Position numbers and translations under genes: made by a program
Assembly (NCBI RefSeq): GCF_003071365.1
Contig: NZ_CP028960.1
Span: forward strand, 1,364,001-1,428,000
Length of the DNA: 64,000 nt
Source of the DNA: Methyloceanibacter sp. wino2
Lineage (GTDB): Bacteria; Pseudomonadota; Alphaproteobacteria; Rhizobiales; Methyloligellaceae
Reading direction: 5' to 3'
Notes under the pieces: model-generated
The model's input: the letters and a program-made list of their open reading frames with translations, nothing else
The model's database searches: none
What the model was told of the DNA's origin: nothing
In this document: positions 16,711 to 25,987 of the stretch, one piece after another
How positions within the stretch are numbered: position 1 is the first letter of the stretch
How the letters are laid out: each line of letters begins with the position of its first letter

Positions 16711-17952
16711 CCCCGCCATCGCGCCCGTCATGAAGCAGGCGATCGTACCGGCGATCAGCGCCTTGGGGCCGAGAGCCACGATCTCCGCCCGCCGCTCCGG
16801 TACCATGGTGGCGAGGCCACCCAGCATGATGCCGAGACTGCCGAGATTGGCGAAGCCGCACAGCGCATAGGTCAGGATCACGTCGCTGCGCGGCGACAGC
16901 GCGCCTTCGGGCAGCTCCGCCATGGAGAGATAAGCGACCAGCTCGTTGAGCACGATCTTGGTGCCCATCAGTTCGCCGGCGAGCCCCGCCTCGTTCCAAG
17001 GAATGCCGATGAGCCACGCAACCGGGGCCAGCAGCCAGCCGAGCATGCGCTGGAGGCTCAATCGGAACCCGCCGATCTCGGGCAAGAGGCCCAGCGCCAT
17101 ATTCACGAGATGCACGAGAGCGATGGCCACGATCAGCAAAGCTGCGACGGCAACGACGAGCCGGAGGCCGTTGAGCGTCCCATTGACGATGGCCTCGGCC
17201 GCGCTGGTGGCGTCCTCGTCGGGACCGTGCTGCTCAACCGCATCGCCGGTGTAGTCGCCGGGCACCATCAGCGCCGCGATGGCGACGGCGGCCGGCGCGC
17301 TGATCACCGAAGCGGTCATGAGCGTTCCGGCGGCATCGGCCAGCACCGGCGACAGGACCGCCGCGTAGAGCACGAACATGTTGCCCGCGATCGTCGCCAT
17401 ACCGGCGGTCATCACCAGGAACAGACCGGCGCGGCTCATGTCGCGCAGATACGGGCGGATCAGCAACGGGGCTTCGATCATGCCGACAAAGACATTGGCG
17501 GAGGACGCGACGCCCACGGCGCCGCCGAGACCGATGGTGCGTTCGAGCAGCCACGCGAAGCCCTGGACGATCTTCGGCAAGATGCGCCAGTAGAACAGCA
17601 CGGCGCTCAGCGCGCTCACGATCAGGATGAGCGGCAGGCCTTGCGTGGCGAGGATGAAGACGTTCTGCGGCTCCGTCGCCTCGAACGGCGTGGGGCCGCC
17701 GCCGAGATAACCGAACACGAAGGACGTGCCGGCGAGCGTTGCTTGCCGCACCGCCTCGACGGCCTTGTTGAGCCAGGAAAGCGCGACCGTGACCGGCGGC
17801 ACGCGCAACAGCAGAAGCGCGAGAACGACCTGGAGCGCCATCGCGCTCGCTACCACCCTCGCGGACACGGCGCGCCTGTCCTCGCTGATAGCCCAAGCGA
17901 AGCCCAATAGGACGAGAAGTCCGAGCGCAGATTGAAGCACGCCCTGCCACAT
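16699..17952 (-). CDS. nupC: Concentrative nucleoside transporter (CNT/NupC family)
   Basis: A 417-residue inner-membrane nucleoside:cation symporter with about ten hydrophobic segments. Family blocks are GTSFVFGYLGG, the Gate domains around VMTAGMATIAGNMFVLYAAVL, and NEAGLAGELMGTKIVLNELVAYL (the N-E-x-x-A-Y/L pattern). YALCGFANLGSLGIMLGGL ends the transport core. The ATG at 17952 has GGGGGG about ten bases upstream; reading further upstream adds a charged stretch without similarity. It is convergent with the serine hydrolase and asparagine-synthetase-like genes, and its final codons lie in the right direct repeat. Confidence 0.92.
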   Translation of the reverse strand: MWQGVLQSALGLLVLLGFAWAISEDRRAVSARVVASAMALQVVLALLLLRVPPVTVALSWLNKAVEAVRQATLAGTSFVFGYLGGGPTPFEATEPQNVFILATQGLPLILIVSALSAVLFYWRILPKIVQGFAWLLERTIGLGGAVGVASSANVFVGMIEAPLLIRPYLRDMSRAGLFLVMTAGMATIAGNMFVLYAAVLSPVLADAAGTLMTASVISAPAAVAIAALMVPGDYTGDAVEQHGPDEDATSAAEAIVNGTLNGLRLVVAVAALLIVAIALVHLVNMALGLLPEIGGFRLSLQRMLGWLLAPVAWLIGIPWNEAGLAGELMGTKIVLNELVAYLSMAELPEGALSPRSDVILTYALCGFANLGSLGIMLGGLATMVPERRAEIVALGPKALIAGTIACFMTGAMAGLFA

Positions 17953-18079
17953 AGCGATTGATCCCCCCAACTCCGACGACACCCCGCGTACGCCTTTGCC
18001 GTCCGCACCGTCAAGCGCGGCGGTCAACGGGCGTTCTCCCGCCCGTTCGAGCTGGAGATCATTCTCCAAGGCGCACGTG

Positions 18080-19366
18080 TCAGCCGAAGACCTGTCCCGT
18101 TATGGTCTGGAACCAGTCCTGGGCGTAGCCGGCCTCGCTCCGCCGGAATTTCTCTGACGCATGAGTGGGGCTGACGCCGCCGGCGTTCTCGATGGCCTCG
18201 ATGGTGTCGTCGCCCTGCCTATAAACGCCGGCGACGGAGATGCCATAGTCGGGCGCCACGAGGCTGTAGCAGACATTGTCCAGTTTCGTGCGAATCGGCT
18301 CTTCGCCGTTCAGGAGACGGGCGACCTGCATCGCACACACCTTGCCTTGGGCGTTCGCGGAGAACGCGGATTTCGGCATGGCGCCGGCGATCGAAGCATC
18401 GCCGAGAACGTGGATTCCCGGCTGCAGGCGCGACTCGAACGTCACCGGATCGATCGGACACCAGCCTGTTGCGTCCGCAAGACCGGTGTCCTGGGCAATC
18501 CTAGGCGCCTGTTGGGGCGGGATGACATTGGCCACGTCCACGCGGAACTCCCGCGTCTCCGTCACCAGCACCATCTCCTTCGGCTTGACCGCGATGACGG
18601 GTCCGAAATCGAAGATCCCGTGCCATTCGACCCTGTCGCCGTAGAGTTGCTTCCAGGCGCGCCGAAACAGAAGGTCTTTCGAGAACGATTCCTTCGAATC
18701 CAGGATGAGTACCTTCGCGCGCGGCTTGCGCGCCTTCAAATAGTGCGCGATCAGGCTTGCACGCTCGTAGGGACCGGGGGGACACCGGAATGGATTGGTG
18801 GGGGGCGCGATCGCCACCACGCCGTCGTCGGGCATTTCCTCGATCTGCTTGCGCAGGAGCACGGTCTGCGGTCCCGCTTTCCAGGCATGGGGCATGATTT
18901 CCGCCGCCGCTTCGTCGTAGCCCGCGATCGCGTTCCAGATGAAGTCGATGCCCGGCGCCATGATCAGGCGATCGTAGGAGAAGACGAGCCCCCCGTCCGT
19001 CCGCACGGTCCTCGCGGCGGGGTCGACACGGGTCGCCTTGTCGAACACGACGCGCACGCCCGCAGCCTCGACGCCGTCATAGCCGAAGCGCAATATCGAG
19101 TACGGCTTCAAGCCGGCGATCACGGCATTGCTGAAGGGGCAGGAATAGTAAGCGCGCTTCGGCTCGATCAGCGTCACCTCAAGGCGCGGATCGGCGGCGC
19201 GCAAGAAACGGGCGACGGTTGCACCGCCATAGCCACCGCCGATGACCACCACCCGTGCGGATGTGCCCGCCGCCTTCAACCGCGCGGGCAGGCCGGCGGC
19301 AATCGCCGCGGTGGCAGCCGTCGCCAAGAACCGGCGGCGTGTCGGCGTGCTGGGGTCAGAGCTCAT
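18080..19366 (-). CDS. fccB: Flavocytochrome c sulfide dehydrogenase, flavoprotein subunit (FccB/SoxF)
   Basis: A 428-residue periplasmic FAD protein. A twin-arginine signal (TRRRFLATAATAAIAAGLPARL) is followed by the FAD-binding VVVIGGGYGGATVARFLR. The family blocks YYSCPFSNAVIAG and FRCPPGPYERASLIAHYL carry the two redox cysteines next to the flavin. The C terminus has the GIHVLGDASIAGAMPKSAFSANAQGK region and the FCSD flavin-binding end. It oxidises sulfide (or acts as SoxF) and passes electrons to the cytochrome subunit encoded just upstream (19410-19736, 43 bases apart). Confidence 0.93.
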   Translation of the reverse strand: MSSDPSTPTRRRFLATAATAAIAAGLPARLKAAGTSARVVVIGGGYGGATVARFLRAADPRLEVTLIEPKRAYYSCPFSNAVIAGLKPYSILRFGYDGVEAAGVRVVFDKATRVDPAARTVRTDGGLVFSYDRLIMAPGIDFIWNAIAGYDEAAAEIMPHAWKAGPQTVLLRKQIEEMPDDGVVAIAPPTNPFRCPPGPYERASLIAHYLKARKPRAKVLILDSKESFSKDLLFRRAWKQLYGDRVEWHGIFDFGPVIAVKPKEMVLVTETREFRVDVANVIPPQQAPRIAQDTGLADATGWCPIDPVTFESRLQPGIHVLGDASIAGAMPKSAFSANAQGKVCAMQVARLLNGEEPIRTKLDNVCYSLVAPDYGISVAGVYRQGDDTIEAIENAGGVSPTHASEKFRRSEAGYAQDWFQTITGQVFG

Positions 19367-19409
19367 GCGGTCGGGTGCCCATGCAAGGAAGTGAGACGGT
19401 CGTTCAGCA

Positions 19410-19736
19410 TCACTGCGCGGTCCCTTGTGCAGCGATGTAGTCCGACAAAAGCGCGATCTCCCCGTCGTCGTAGCCTTTGGCGAGCCGGCCCATCACCGTG
19501 CTTTCGCGCTGTCCTGATCGAAAAGAGAGAAGCAAATCGCGGATCTCGGCCGCCGGGCGCCCGTAGATCGATGGAAACCCCTCGTCGCTTGCGTTTTTGG
19601 CATGGCATCCCGAACAGCTCGCGGCCAGCAGGGCGGCCTCGGCGTCGACCGTCTGCGCCGGCGCCTGATCCTGGGCGGCGCACATCAAGGGGGCCGGCAA
19701 GAACACCAAGCCGATCGCCAAGAGAAACGATCTCAC
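19410..19736 (-). CDS. fccA: Monohaem c-type cytochrome subunit of sulfide dehydrogenase (FccA/SoxE-like)
   Basis: A 108-residue exported cytochrome c. The signal peptide ends near APLMCAAQ. A single haem site, CSGCH, is at C41-C44-H45. The probable Met ligand is in [19 protein letters not shown], near the C terminus. The small single-haem form matches the Chlorobium-type FccA rather than the dihaem subunit of purple sulfur bacteria. It is first in an operon with fccB. It lies about 120 bases downstream of the tRNA-Arg gene on the same strand. Confidence 0.88.
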   Translation of the reverse strand: MRSFLLAIGLVFLPAPLMCAAQDQAPAQTVDAEAALLAASCSGCHAKNASDEGFPSIYGRPAAEIRDLLLSFRSGQRESTVMGRLAKGYDDGEIALLSDYIAAQGTAQ

Positions 19737-19855
19737 AATGGCCCTCCTGATCGCGACGACCGTGGCGGCCTTCGGAGGAGTTGGAACGTGTCCCCATTGC
19801 GCGCTCAGGACCAGCGCTCGTTGCGGGCGTTCTAGCCCGCGGAGGACCCTGTTTG

Positions 19856-19932
<77 letters not shown>

Positions 19933-20087
19933 TATCGCGGAATCTGTGCGCGAACCTAACCAAACCGTGATCGCGAAGCAACGGCCCCTTAACCCCGCCT
20001 GAGGGGTATTGTAACCCGAGAATTGGGCAGGCCGCGCCCGCTCGCCATAGCGGGGGCCAGTACGCCAGGGAACGGAGGCAGGAGCGG

Positions 20088-21110
20088 GTGACGACCAGTT
20101 CGGACAGAATTGCCTGGGTCGACTACGCCAAGGGCATCTGCATCATCATGGTGGTGATGATGCATTCGACCCTCGGCGTCCAAGAGGCCACAGGCGAACC
20201 GAGCTGGATGGGCGCGCTCGTCGCCTTCGCCAAGCCCTTCCGCATGCCCGATTTTTTCTTGATTTCCGGCCTTTTTCTCGCCCGCGTGATCGACCGCCCC
20301 TGGCGCAAATACCTCGATACGAAGGTCGTCCACTTCGCCTATTTCTACGTCCTCTGGGTGACCATCCAGTTCGTCGTCAAGGCGCACCACTTCGCCGAAG
20401 ACGGTTTGGCCGGGGCCTTGGAAGCCTATGCCCTGGCCTACATCCAGCCCTTCAGCACGCTCTGGTTCATCTATCTGCTGCCCATCTTCTTCGTGGTCTC
20501 GAAGCTCACGCGTGGCATCTCGCCGCTCATTGTCTGGCCCCTGGCGGCGGCGCTGCAGATCGCCGGCGTGGACACGGGCAGCATCGTGATCGACGAATTC
20601 TGCGCCCGCTTCGTCTATTTCTACTCCGGCTACGTCTTCGCGGCCTTCTTCTTCCGCTTCGCGGATACGGTGCAGCAGCATCCGCGCGAGGCCGCTGCCC
20701 TGCTAGTCGGCTGGGCTGTTTTCGAGGCCCTGATGGTGTTCGGCGGCGTGTCCGAGCTCCCGGTCGTCAATCTGGGGCTGGGCTTCCTGGGAGCGCTCGC
20801 CGTGATCTCCTCCGGCGTGCTGCTGTGGCGGTTGGGCGTGGCCGACTTCGTGCGCTACGCAGGCGAGAACTCGATCGTCATCTATCTCGCCTTCTTCCTG
20901 CCCATGGCCGCGACTCGGATCCTCCTGCTGAGGTTCGCGCCCGGGCTCGACACGGGGCTGGTCTCGTTGATCGTAACCGCCATGGGGGTGGTCGTGCCCC
21001 TCATTTTTCACCGATTGGTCCGGAATACGGCCTTCAGCTTCCTGTTCAAACGCCCGGATTGGGCCAAATTGGACCCCACACCCGTGAGCCCGCCGGCCAA
21101 GGCCTCCTAA
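20088..21110 (+). CDS. Acyltransferase family 3 membrane protein
   Basis: A 340-residue polytopic inner-membrane protein of the Acyl_transf_3 family (OpgC/OatA/NolL-like). The first block, WVDYAKGICIIMVVMMHS, has the conserved Lys-Gly-x-x-I-x-x-V-x-x-H pattern with the essential His. RMPDFFLISGLFLAR is the second conserved loop, and about ten hydrophobic segments follow. Such enzymes acylate polysaccharides, lipids or peptidoglycan at the envelope; no neighbour tells which. The GTG start is preceded by GGAGG. The window shows no other envelope-glycan gene within 2 kb. Confidence 0.85.
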   Translation: MTTSSDRIAWVDYAKGICIIMVVMMHSTLGVQEATGEPSWMGALVAFAKPFRMPDFFLISGLFLARVIDRPWRKYLDTKVVHFAYFYVLWVTIQFVVKAHHFAEDGLAGALEAYALAYIQPFSTLWFIYLLPIFFVVSKLTRGISPLIVWPLAAALQIAGVDTGSIVIDEFCARFVYFYSGYVFAAFFFRFADTVQQHPREAAALLVGWAVFEALMVFGGVSELPVVNLGLGFLGALAVISSGVLLWRLGVADFVRYAGENSIVIYLAFFLPMAATRILLLRFAPGLDTGLVSLIVTAMGVVVPLIFHRLVRNTAFSFLFKRPDWAKLDPTPVSPPAKAS

Positions 21111-21219
21111 GAGGCCCGAAATCCCGGGTTCATGGCTTACTTGACGCGCTTGAGCATAGGCGTCACCTATGCGGCCTCAAGGCTAAGAGGCGGCTGGGCA
21201 GCCGAGGGTGAATAAGAGG

Positions 21220-22890
21220 ATGGCGGATAAAAAGAAGGTCATCGTTATCGGCGGCGGTTTTGGCGGCGTGTTCGCGGCCAAATCCTTGGAGAAGCTCGGA
21301 CGCGGCGAAGTCGACGTCGAGCTGATCAACAACAACAACTATTTCGTGTTTCAGCCCCTCCTGCCGGAGGTGGCGTCGTCGAACCTGAATTCCTCGGACG
21401 CGGTAGTGCCGCTACGGCAGCTCCTGAGCCGGGTGCAGGTGCGCCAGGCGCGCGTCATGGGCATTGATTTCGAGCGCAAGATCGTCATCGTCATCCAGGG
21501 CGCCCGAATGACGCCCGTGGAACTGCCCTACGACGAACTCGTCATCGCACTCGGCACCGGCGTGGACCTCGCCCGCATTCCGGGCATGTCGGACCACGCC
21601 TTGACGATGAAGGACCTGACGGACGCGCACATGCTGCGCACCCACGTGATCGGCTGCCTGGAGACTGCGGACGTCACCACCGACACGCTGGTCAAGGATC
21701 AGCTGCTGACTTTCGTCGTCGTGGGCGCGGGCTTTTCAGGCGTCGAGACGGCTGCCGAGACCAACGAGCTGATCAGCCGCGCGCTGCGCTACTACCACAA
21801 CATCACGCCCGAAGAGATCCGCATGTATCTCATCGAGTTCGCACCGCGCATCCTGCCCACCTTCCCGGCGGACCTTGCCGACTACGCCACGAAAAATCTC
21901 CGGGCGAACGGGGTGGAGGTACTGACCGGCGTGGGCACCAAGTCGGCCACCTCCACGGGCGTCGAACTGACCAACGGCCGGGTGATCAATTCCTCGACCA
22001 TCGTGGCCACGATCGGCAACGGGCCGCACCCGCTGGTGGACGCGCTCGGCCTCGACATGAAGTGGGGCCGCATCAAAACCGACAGGTTCATGCAGGTCCC
22101 CGGTCACGACCATGTCTGGGCGCTGGGCGACGCGGCGCTGATCCCGCTGAACGACGATCCGCAGGACGACCCGGCCGATTACGCGACACAGACCGCGCAG
22201 TTCGCGGTGCGCGAGGGCTATCAGCTCGCCGCCAATATCGTGGCGAAGCTCAAGAGCGAGCCGCTGAAGCCCTTTGCCTACACGTCCAAGGGCTCCCTCG
22301 CCTCGCTCGGCATGAGTAAGGCCGTGGCGGACGTCTACGGCGTCAAGATGCACGGCATTTTTGCCTGGCTGCTGTGGCGCGGATTCTATCTGTCGTTCCT
22401 GCCCGGCCTCGTGTCGAAATTCCGTGTCGGGCTGAACTGGATGATCAACGCCGTGATGCCGCCCAATATCGTGCAGCTGCGCATGCCGGCGCCGGCTACC
22501 CGCTACATCCATTACTGGGAGGGCGACAAGGTCTTCGAACCCGGCATGCTGATCGACGGCTTCTATACGGTGATCAAAGGCCGCTTCAAACTGACCATCG
22601 ACAATCCCGACACGGGCGAGCATTTCGAAAAGGAATTCGGGCCGGGCGACCATTTTGGCGAACGGGTCCTGCTCAAGTCGCATTTGCGCACCGGCCTTGT
22701 CGAGGCGCTCGAAGACGGTCTGCTGCTCTTCACCGCGCAGAAGGATTTCCGGCGTTTCGCGCGGGCCTTCCCGCCGCTCGAGAAGTACTTCCGGAGCTAT
22801 ATCGACGAGACCTTCGGCGGCCCGGACAAGGCCTTTGCGCCAGGCAATGTCATGGACGAGAAGGAAGACGAGCACCAGCCGCAGGCCTGA
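21220..22890 (+). CDS. ndh: Type II NADH dehydrogenase fused to a cyclic-nucleotide-binding domain
   Basis: About 556 residues. Positions 1-400 are a non-proton-pumping NADH:quinone oxidoreductase: FAD loop VIVIGGGFGGVFAAKSL, NAD loop VVVGAGFSGVETAAE, and VWALGDAALIP near residue 305. A membrane-associating region with GIFAWLLWRGFYLSFLPG follows. From about residue 425 a CAP_ED-type domain begins (FEPGMLIDGFYTVIKGRFKL), including a phosphate-binding-cassette-like FGERVLLKSHLRTG. Classical NDH-2 proteins (about 430 residues) lack this part, so electron entry into the quinone pool may respond to a cyclic nucleotide or another small ligand. The start is probably the ATG at 21220; a GTG at 21208 is also in frame. 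Confidence 0.88.
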   Translation: MADKKKVIVIGGGFGGVFAAKSLEKLGRGEVDVELINNNNYFVFQPLLPEVASSNLNSSDAVVPLRQLLSRVQVRQARVMGIDFERKIVIVIQGARMTPVELPYDELVIALGTGVDLARIPGMSDHALTMKDLTDAHMLRTHVIGCLETADVTTDTLVKDQLLTFVVVGAGFSGVETAAETNELISRALRYYHNITPEEIRMYLIEFAPRILPTFPADLADYATKNLRANGVEVLTGVGTKSATSTGVELTNGRVINSSTIVATIGNGPHPLVDALGLDMKWGRIKTDRFMQVPGHDHVWALGDAALIPLNDDPQDDPADYATQTAQFAVREGYQLAANIVAKLKSEPLKPFAYTSKGSLASLGMSKAVADVYGVKMHGIFAWLLWRGFYLSFLPGLVSKFRVGLNWMINAVMPPNIVQLRMPAPATRYIHYWEGDKVFEPGMLIDGFYTVIKGRFKLTIDNPDTGEHFEKEFGPGDHFGERVLLKSHLRTGLVEALEDGLLLFTAQKDFRRFARAFPPLEKYFRSYIDETFGGPDKAFAPGNVMDEKEDEHQPQA

Positions 22891-22981
22891 GGCCCCTATC
22901 GTCGTCTCGTGCAAGCTCCTTGTGGCCGTTTAGGCTTTCCCCCTCCCGCGCAGGGCCCGCAGTCCTTATAGTCGCCCGGTC

Positions 22982-25933
22982 ATGACCAAGAAGAGCACCG
23001 CCTCAACCGGCGCCAACAAACCTGCAGGGCCCGGCGACCACGTCTACCTGATCGACGCCTCGGGCTATATTTTCCGCGCCTACCATGCGCTGCCGCCCCT
23101 AACACGCCCTTCTGACGGTCTGCCCATCGGCGCCGTGCACGGGTTCTGCGCCATGCTGTGGAAGCTGTTGCGGGACGCGGACGAACTGGCGCCGCCGACG
23201 CATCTGGCGGCGATCTTCGACAAGTCCGAGCATACGTTCCGCAACGAGCTCTACGCGGGCTACAAGGCCAACCGGTCGGAGACGCCCGAGGATCTCGTGC
23301 CGCAGTTTCCGCTGGTGCGTGATGCAACGCGCGCGTTCAACGTCGCCTGCATCGAGAAGCTGGGCTACGAGGCCGATGATCTGATCGCGACCTACGCGCT
23401 GCAGGCCAAGGACGCCGGCGCCGACGTCACCATCGTTTCGTCCGACAAGGACCTGATGCAATTGGTGGGTCCCGGCGTGCGCATGTACGACACCATGAAG
23501 AACAAGGTGATCAACGAGGAGGGCGTGGTCGAGAAATTCGGCGTGCCGCCCGAGAAGGTCATCGAGGTGCAGGCGCTGATCGGCGATACGTCCGACAACG
23601 TGCCGGGGGTGCCGGGCATCGGCGTCAAGACGGCCGCCCTGCTGATCGGCGAGTACGGCGACCTCGATACGCTGCTGTCGCGCGCCGAGGAGATCAAACA
23701 AAAGAAGCGCCGTGAGAACCTGATCGAATTCGCGGACCAGGCGCGGCTGTCGCGCACGCTCGTGACGCTGGATACGCAGACGCCGCTGGACGTGCCGCTG
23801 GCCGAAACGGCCGTGCGTGCGCCCGAGCCCGAGGCGCTGCTCGGTTTCATGCGTGAGATGGAGTTCACCACGCTGACGAAACGCGTGGCCGAGGGACTTG
23901 GCGCGCCCGTTCCCGACGGCCTCGACAAACCGAAGAAGACTGCCCGCAAGAAGAAGGATGACTACGACCATCCCTTGCGGCAGAGCCCGCGCGGGGCTAC
24001 CGGACCCGCCCGCGATATCGCCGTCCAGGGGGGATCGCCCCGCGAGCTGGCCGCCGAGCGTCAGGACCGGATCGAAGACATCCCCTTCGACCGCAGCGCC
24101 TACGAGACCGTGACGGACACCGCCCGGCTGTCTGAACTCGTGGAGGGCGCGCGCGAGCAAGCCTTCGTGGCGCTGTCGGTGAAACGCGACCGCGCCGATC
24201 CCATGGCATCCGACATTGCCGGTATCGCGCTGTCGCTAGGGCCCGGCCAGGCGGCTTACATTCCCATGGCCCATCGCGCCGGTGACGGGCTCGATCTCGG
24301 CGGTGGTCCGGAGATTGCGCAGATTGCCCCCGCCGAGGCGCTGAAACTGCTGAAGCCGCTGCTCGAAGACGAGGCCGTGCTGAAGATCATCGCCGACGCC
24401 AAGCCCGCCATGGTGGTGCTGGCCCGCTACGGGATTGCTCTGGACAGCGTCGACGACCCCACACTGATCTCTTACGCGCTGGATGCCGGGCGGTCGGATC
24501 ACACCCTGGCGAAGCGCACGGCGGCCCTGTTCGGACACACCTGCTTCACCGAGAAGGAGGTGGTGGGCACCGGCAAGTCTGCGATTCCCTTCGACCAGGT
24601 CGACGTGGCGCGGGCCACGGAAGCGGCGGGCGAAGAAGCCGACGCGGCCATGCGGATGTGGATGGTGCTGAAGCCCCGCATGCCTTCGGAAGGCGTCACG
24701 GCCGTTTACGAGACACTCGAGCGGCCGCTGGAGCCGGTTCTGGCCGAGATGGAACGCGCCGGCATCAAGGTTGACCGGGCCATGCTGGCACGGCTCTCCG
24801 GCTCGTTCGCGCAGACCATCGCGCGGCTCGAAGACGAGATCCGGGAACTGGCTGGCGAAGACTTCAATATCGGCTCGCCAAAACAGCTCGGCGAGATCCT
24901 ATTCGACAAGATGAGCCTGCCGGGCGGGCGCAAGACCAAGACAGGCGCCTGGAGCACGGACGCCGCCGCGCTCGACGAACTCGCGGCCGCAGGCCACGAC
25001 CTGCCGCAGAAGATTCTCGAATGGCGGCAGCTCGCGAAGCTGAAAAGTACGTATACGGACGCTTTGCCCGCCTATATCAACCCGGACACGGGACGCGTGC
25101 ATACGCGCTACGTTCTGGCGTCCACCACGACGGGGCGCCTCGCCTCCCAAGAGCCGAACCTGCAGAACATTCCCGTGCGCACCAAGGAAGGCCGCGAGAT
25201 CCGCAAGGCCTTCGTGGCCGAACCCGGCAAGACACTGATCAGCGCGGACTACAGCCAGATCGAACTGCGCGTGCTGGCCCACATGGCCGACACGCCGACC
25301 TTGCGCCAAGCCTTCGCGGACGGCCTCGACATTCACGCCATGACGGCGTCGGAGATGTTCGGCGTGCCCATCGAGGGCATGGACCCGGGCGTCCGGCGGC
25401 GCGCCAAGGCCATCAATTTCGGCATCATCTACGGCATCTCGGCGGTGGGGCTCGGCGCGCAGCTCGGCATCCCGCGCGGGGAGGCGGCCGCCTATATCAA
25501 GACCTATTTCGAGCGCTTTCCCGGCATCAAGGACTACATGGAGCAGATGAAGGCCGAAGCGAAGCATTCCGGCTACGTCTCTACCCTCTTCGGGCGCAAA
25601 GTCCACTACCCGGAGATCAACACGAAGAATCCGAGCTTGCGCGGAAACTATGAGCGCGCTGCCATCAACGCGCCGATCCAAGGTTCGGCGGCGGACATCA
25701 TCCGCCGCGCCATGATCCGCATGCCGGAGGCCTTGCGCGATGCAGGGCTGGAAGCCCGCATGCTCTTACAGGTTCACGATGAGCTGATCTTCGAAGCGCC
25801 TTCGAGCGAAGCGGAGAAGACCATGAAGGTCGCGCGCGCGATCATGGAAGCCGCACCGGCCCCCGCGCTCGAGCTCAAGGTGCCGCTCAAGGTCGACGCC
25901 CGCGCCGCCGACAACTGGGAAGCTGCGCACTAG
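22982..25933 (+). CDS. polA: DNA polymerase I with a degenerate 3'-5' exonuclease domain
   Basis: 983 residues. The N-terminal 5' nuclease has YLIDASGYIFRAYHALPP, YEADDLIATYA, IVSSDKDLMQLV and GDTSDNVPGVPGIGVKTA. The polymerase domain has DYSQIELRVLAHMAD, RRRAKAINFGIIYGIS and QVHDELIFEAP, all intact. The middle proofreading domain is recognisable but has lost key metal ligands. The D-x-E of the first motif reads VALSVK, and the Asp expected in KYD is replaced (IIADAKPAMVVLARYGI). It should fill gaps and remove primers but probably not proofread, as in Taq polymerase. It has its own upstream region of 90 bases; the SulP gene follows after 54 bases. Confidence 0.95.
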   Translation: MTKKSTASTGANKPAGPGDHVYLIDASGYIFRAYHALPPLTRPSDGLPIGAVHGFCAMLWKLLRDADELAPPTHLAAIFDKSEHTFRNELYAGYKANRSETPEDLVPQFPLVRDATRAFNVACIEKLGYEADDLIATYALQAKDAGADVTIVSSDKDLMQLVGPGVRMYDTMKNKVINEEGVVEKFGVPPEKVIEVQALIGDTSDNVPGVPGIGVKTAALLIGEYGDLDTLLSRAEEIKQKKRRENLIEFADQARLSRTLVTLDTQTPLDVPLAETAVRAPEPEALLGFMREMEFTTLTKRVAEGLGAPVPDGLDKPKKTARKKKDDYDHPLRQSPRGATGPARDIAVQGGSPRELAAERQDRIEDIPFDRSAYETVTDTARLSELVEGAREQAFVALSVKRDRADPMASDIAGIALSLGPGQAAYIPMAHRAGDGLDLGGGPEIAQIAPAEALKLLKPLLEDEAVLKIIADAKPAMVVLARYGIALDSVDDPTLISYALDAGRSDHTLAKRTAALFGHTCFTEKEVVGTGKSAIPFDQVDVARATEAAGEEADAAMRMWMVLKPRMPSEGVTAVYETLERPLEPVLAEMERAGIKVDRAMLARLSGSFAQTIARLEDEIRELAGEDFNIGSPKQLGEILFDKMSLPGGRKTKTGAWSTDAAALDELAAAGHDLPQKILEWRQLAKLKSTYTDALPAYINPDTGRVHTRYVLASTTTGRLASQEPNLQNIPVRTKEGREIRKAFVAEPGKTLISADYSQIELRVLAHMADTPTLRQAFADGLDIHAMTASEMFGVPIEGMDPGVRRRAKAINFGIIYGISAVGLGAQLGIPRGEAAAYIKTYFERFPGIKDYMEQMKAEAKHSGYVSTLFGRKVHYPEINTKNPSLRGNYERAAINAPIQGSAADIIRRAMIRMPEALRDAGLEARMLLQVHDELIFEAPSSEAEKTMKVARAIMEAAPAPALELKVPLKVDARAADNWEAAH

Positions 25934-25987
25934 GGCCGGGGCAATTCGCGCATTGACGGCGGGTGGGCCGGTGCGCGACACGGGCCC

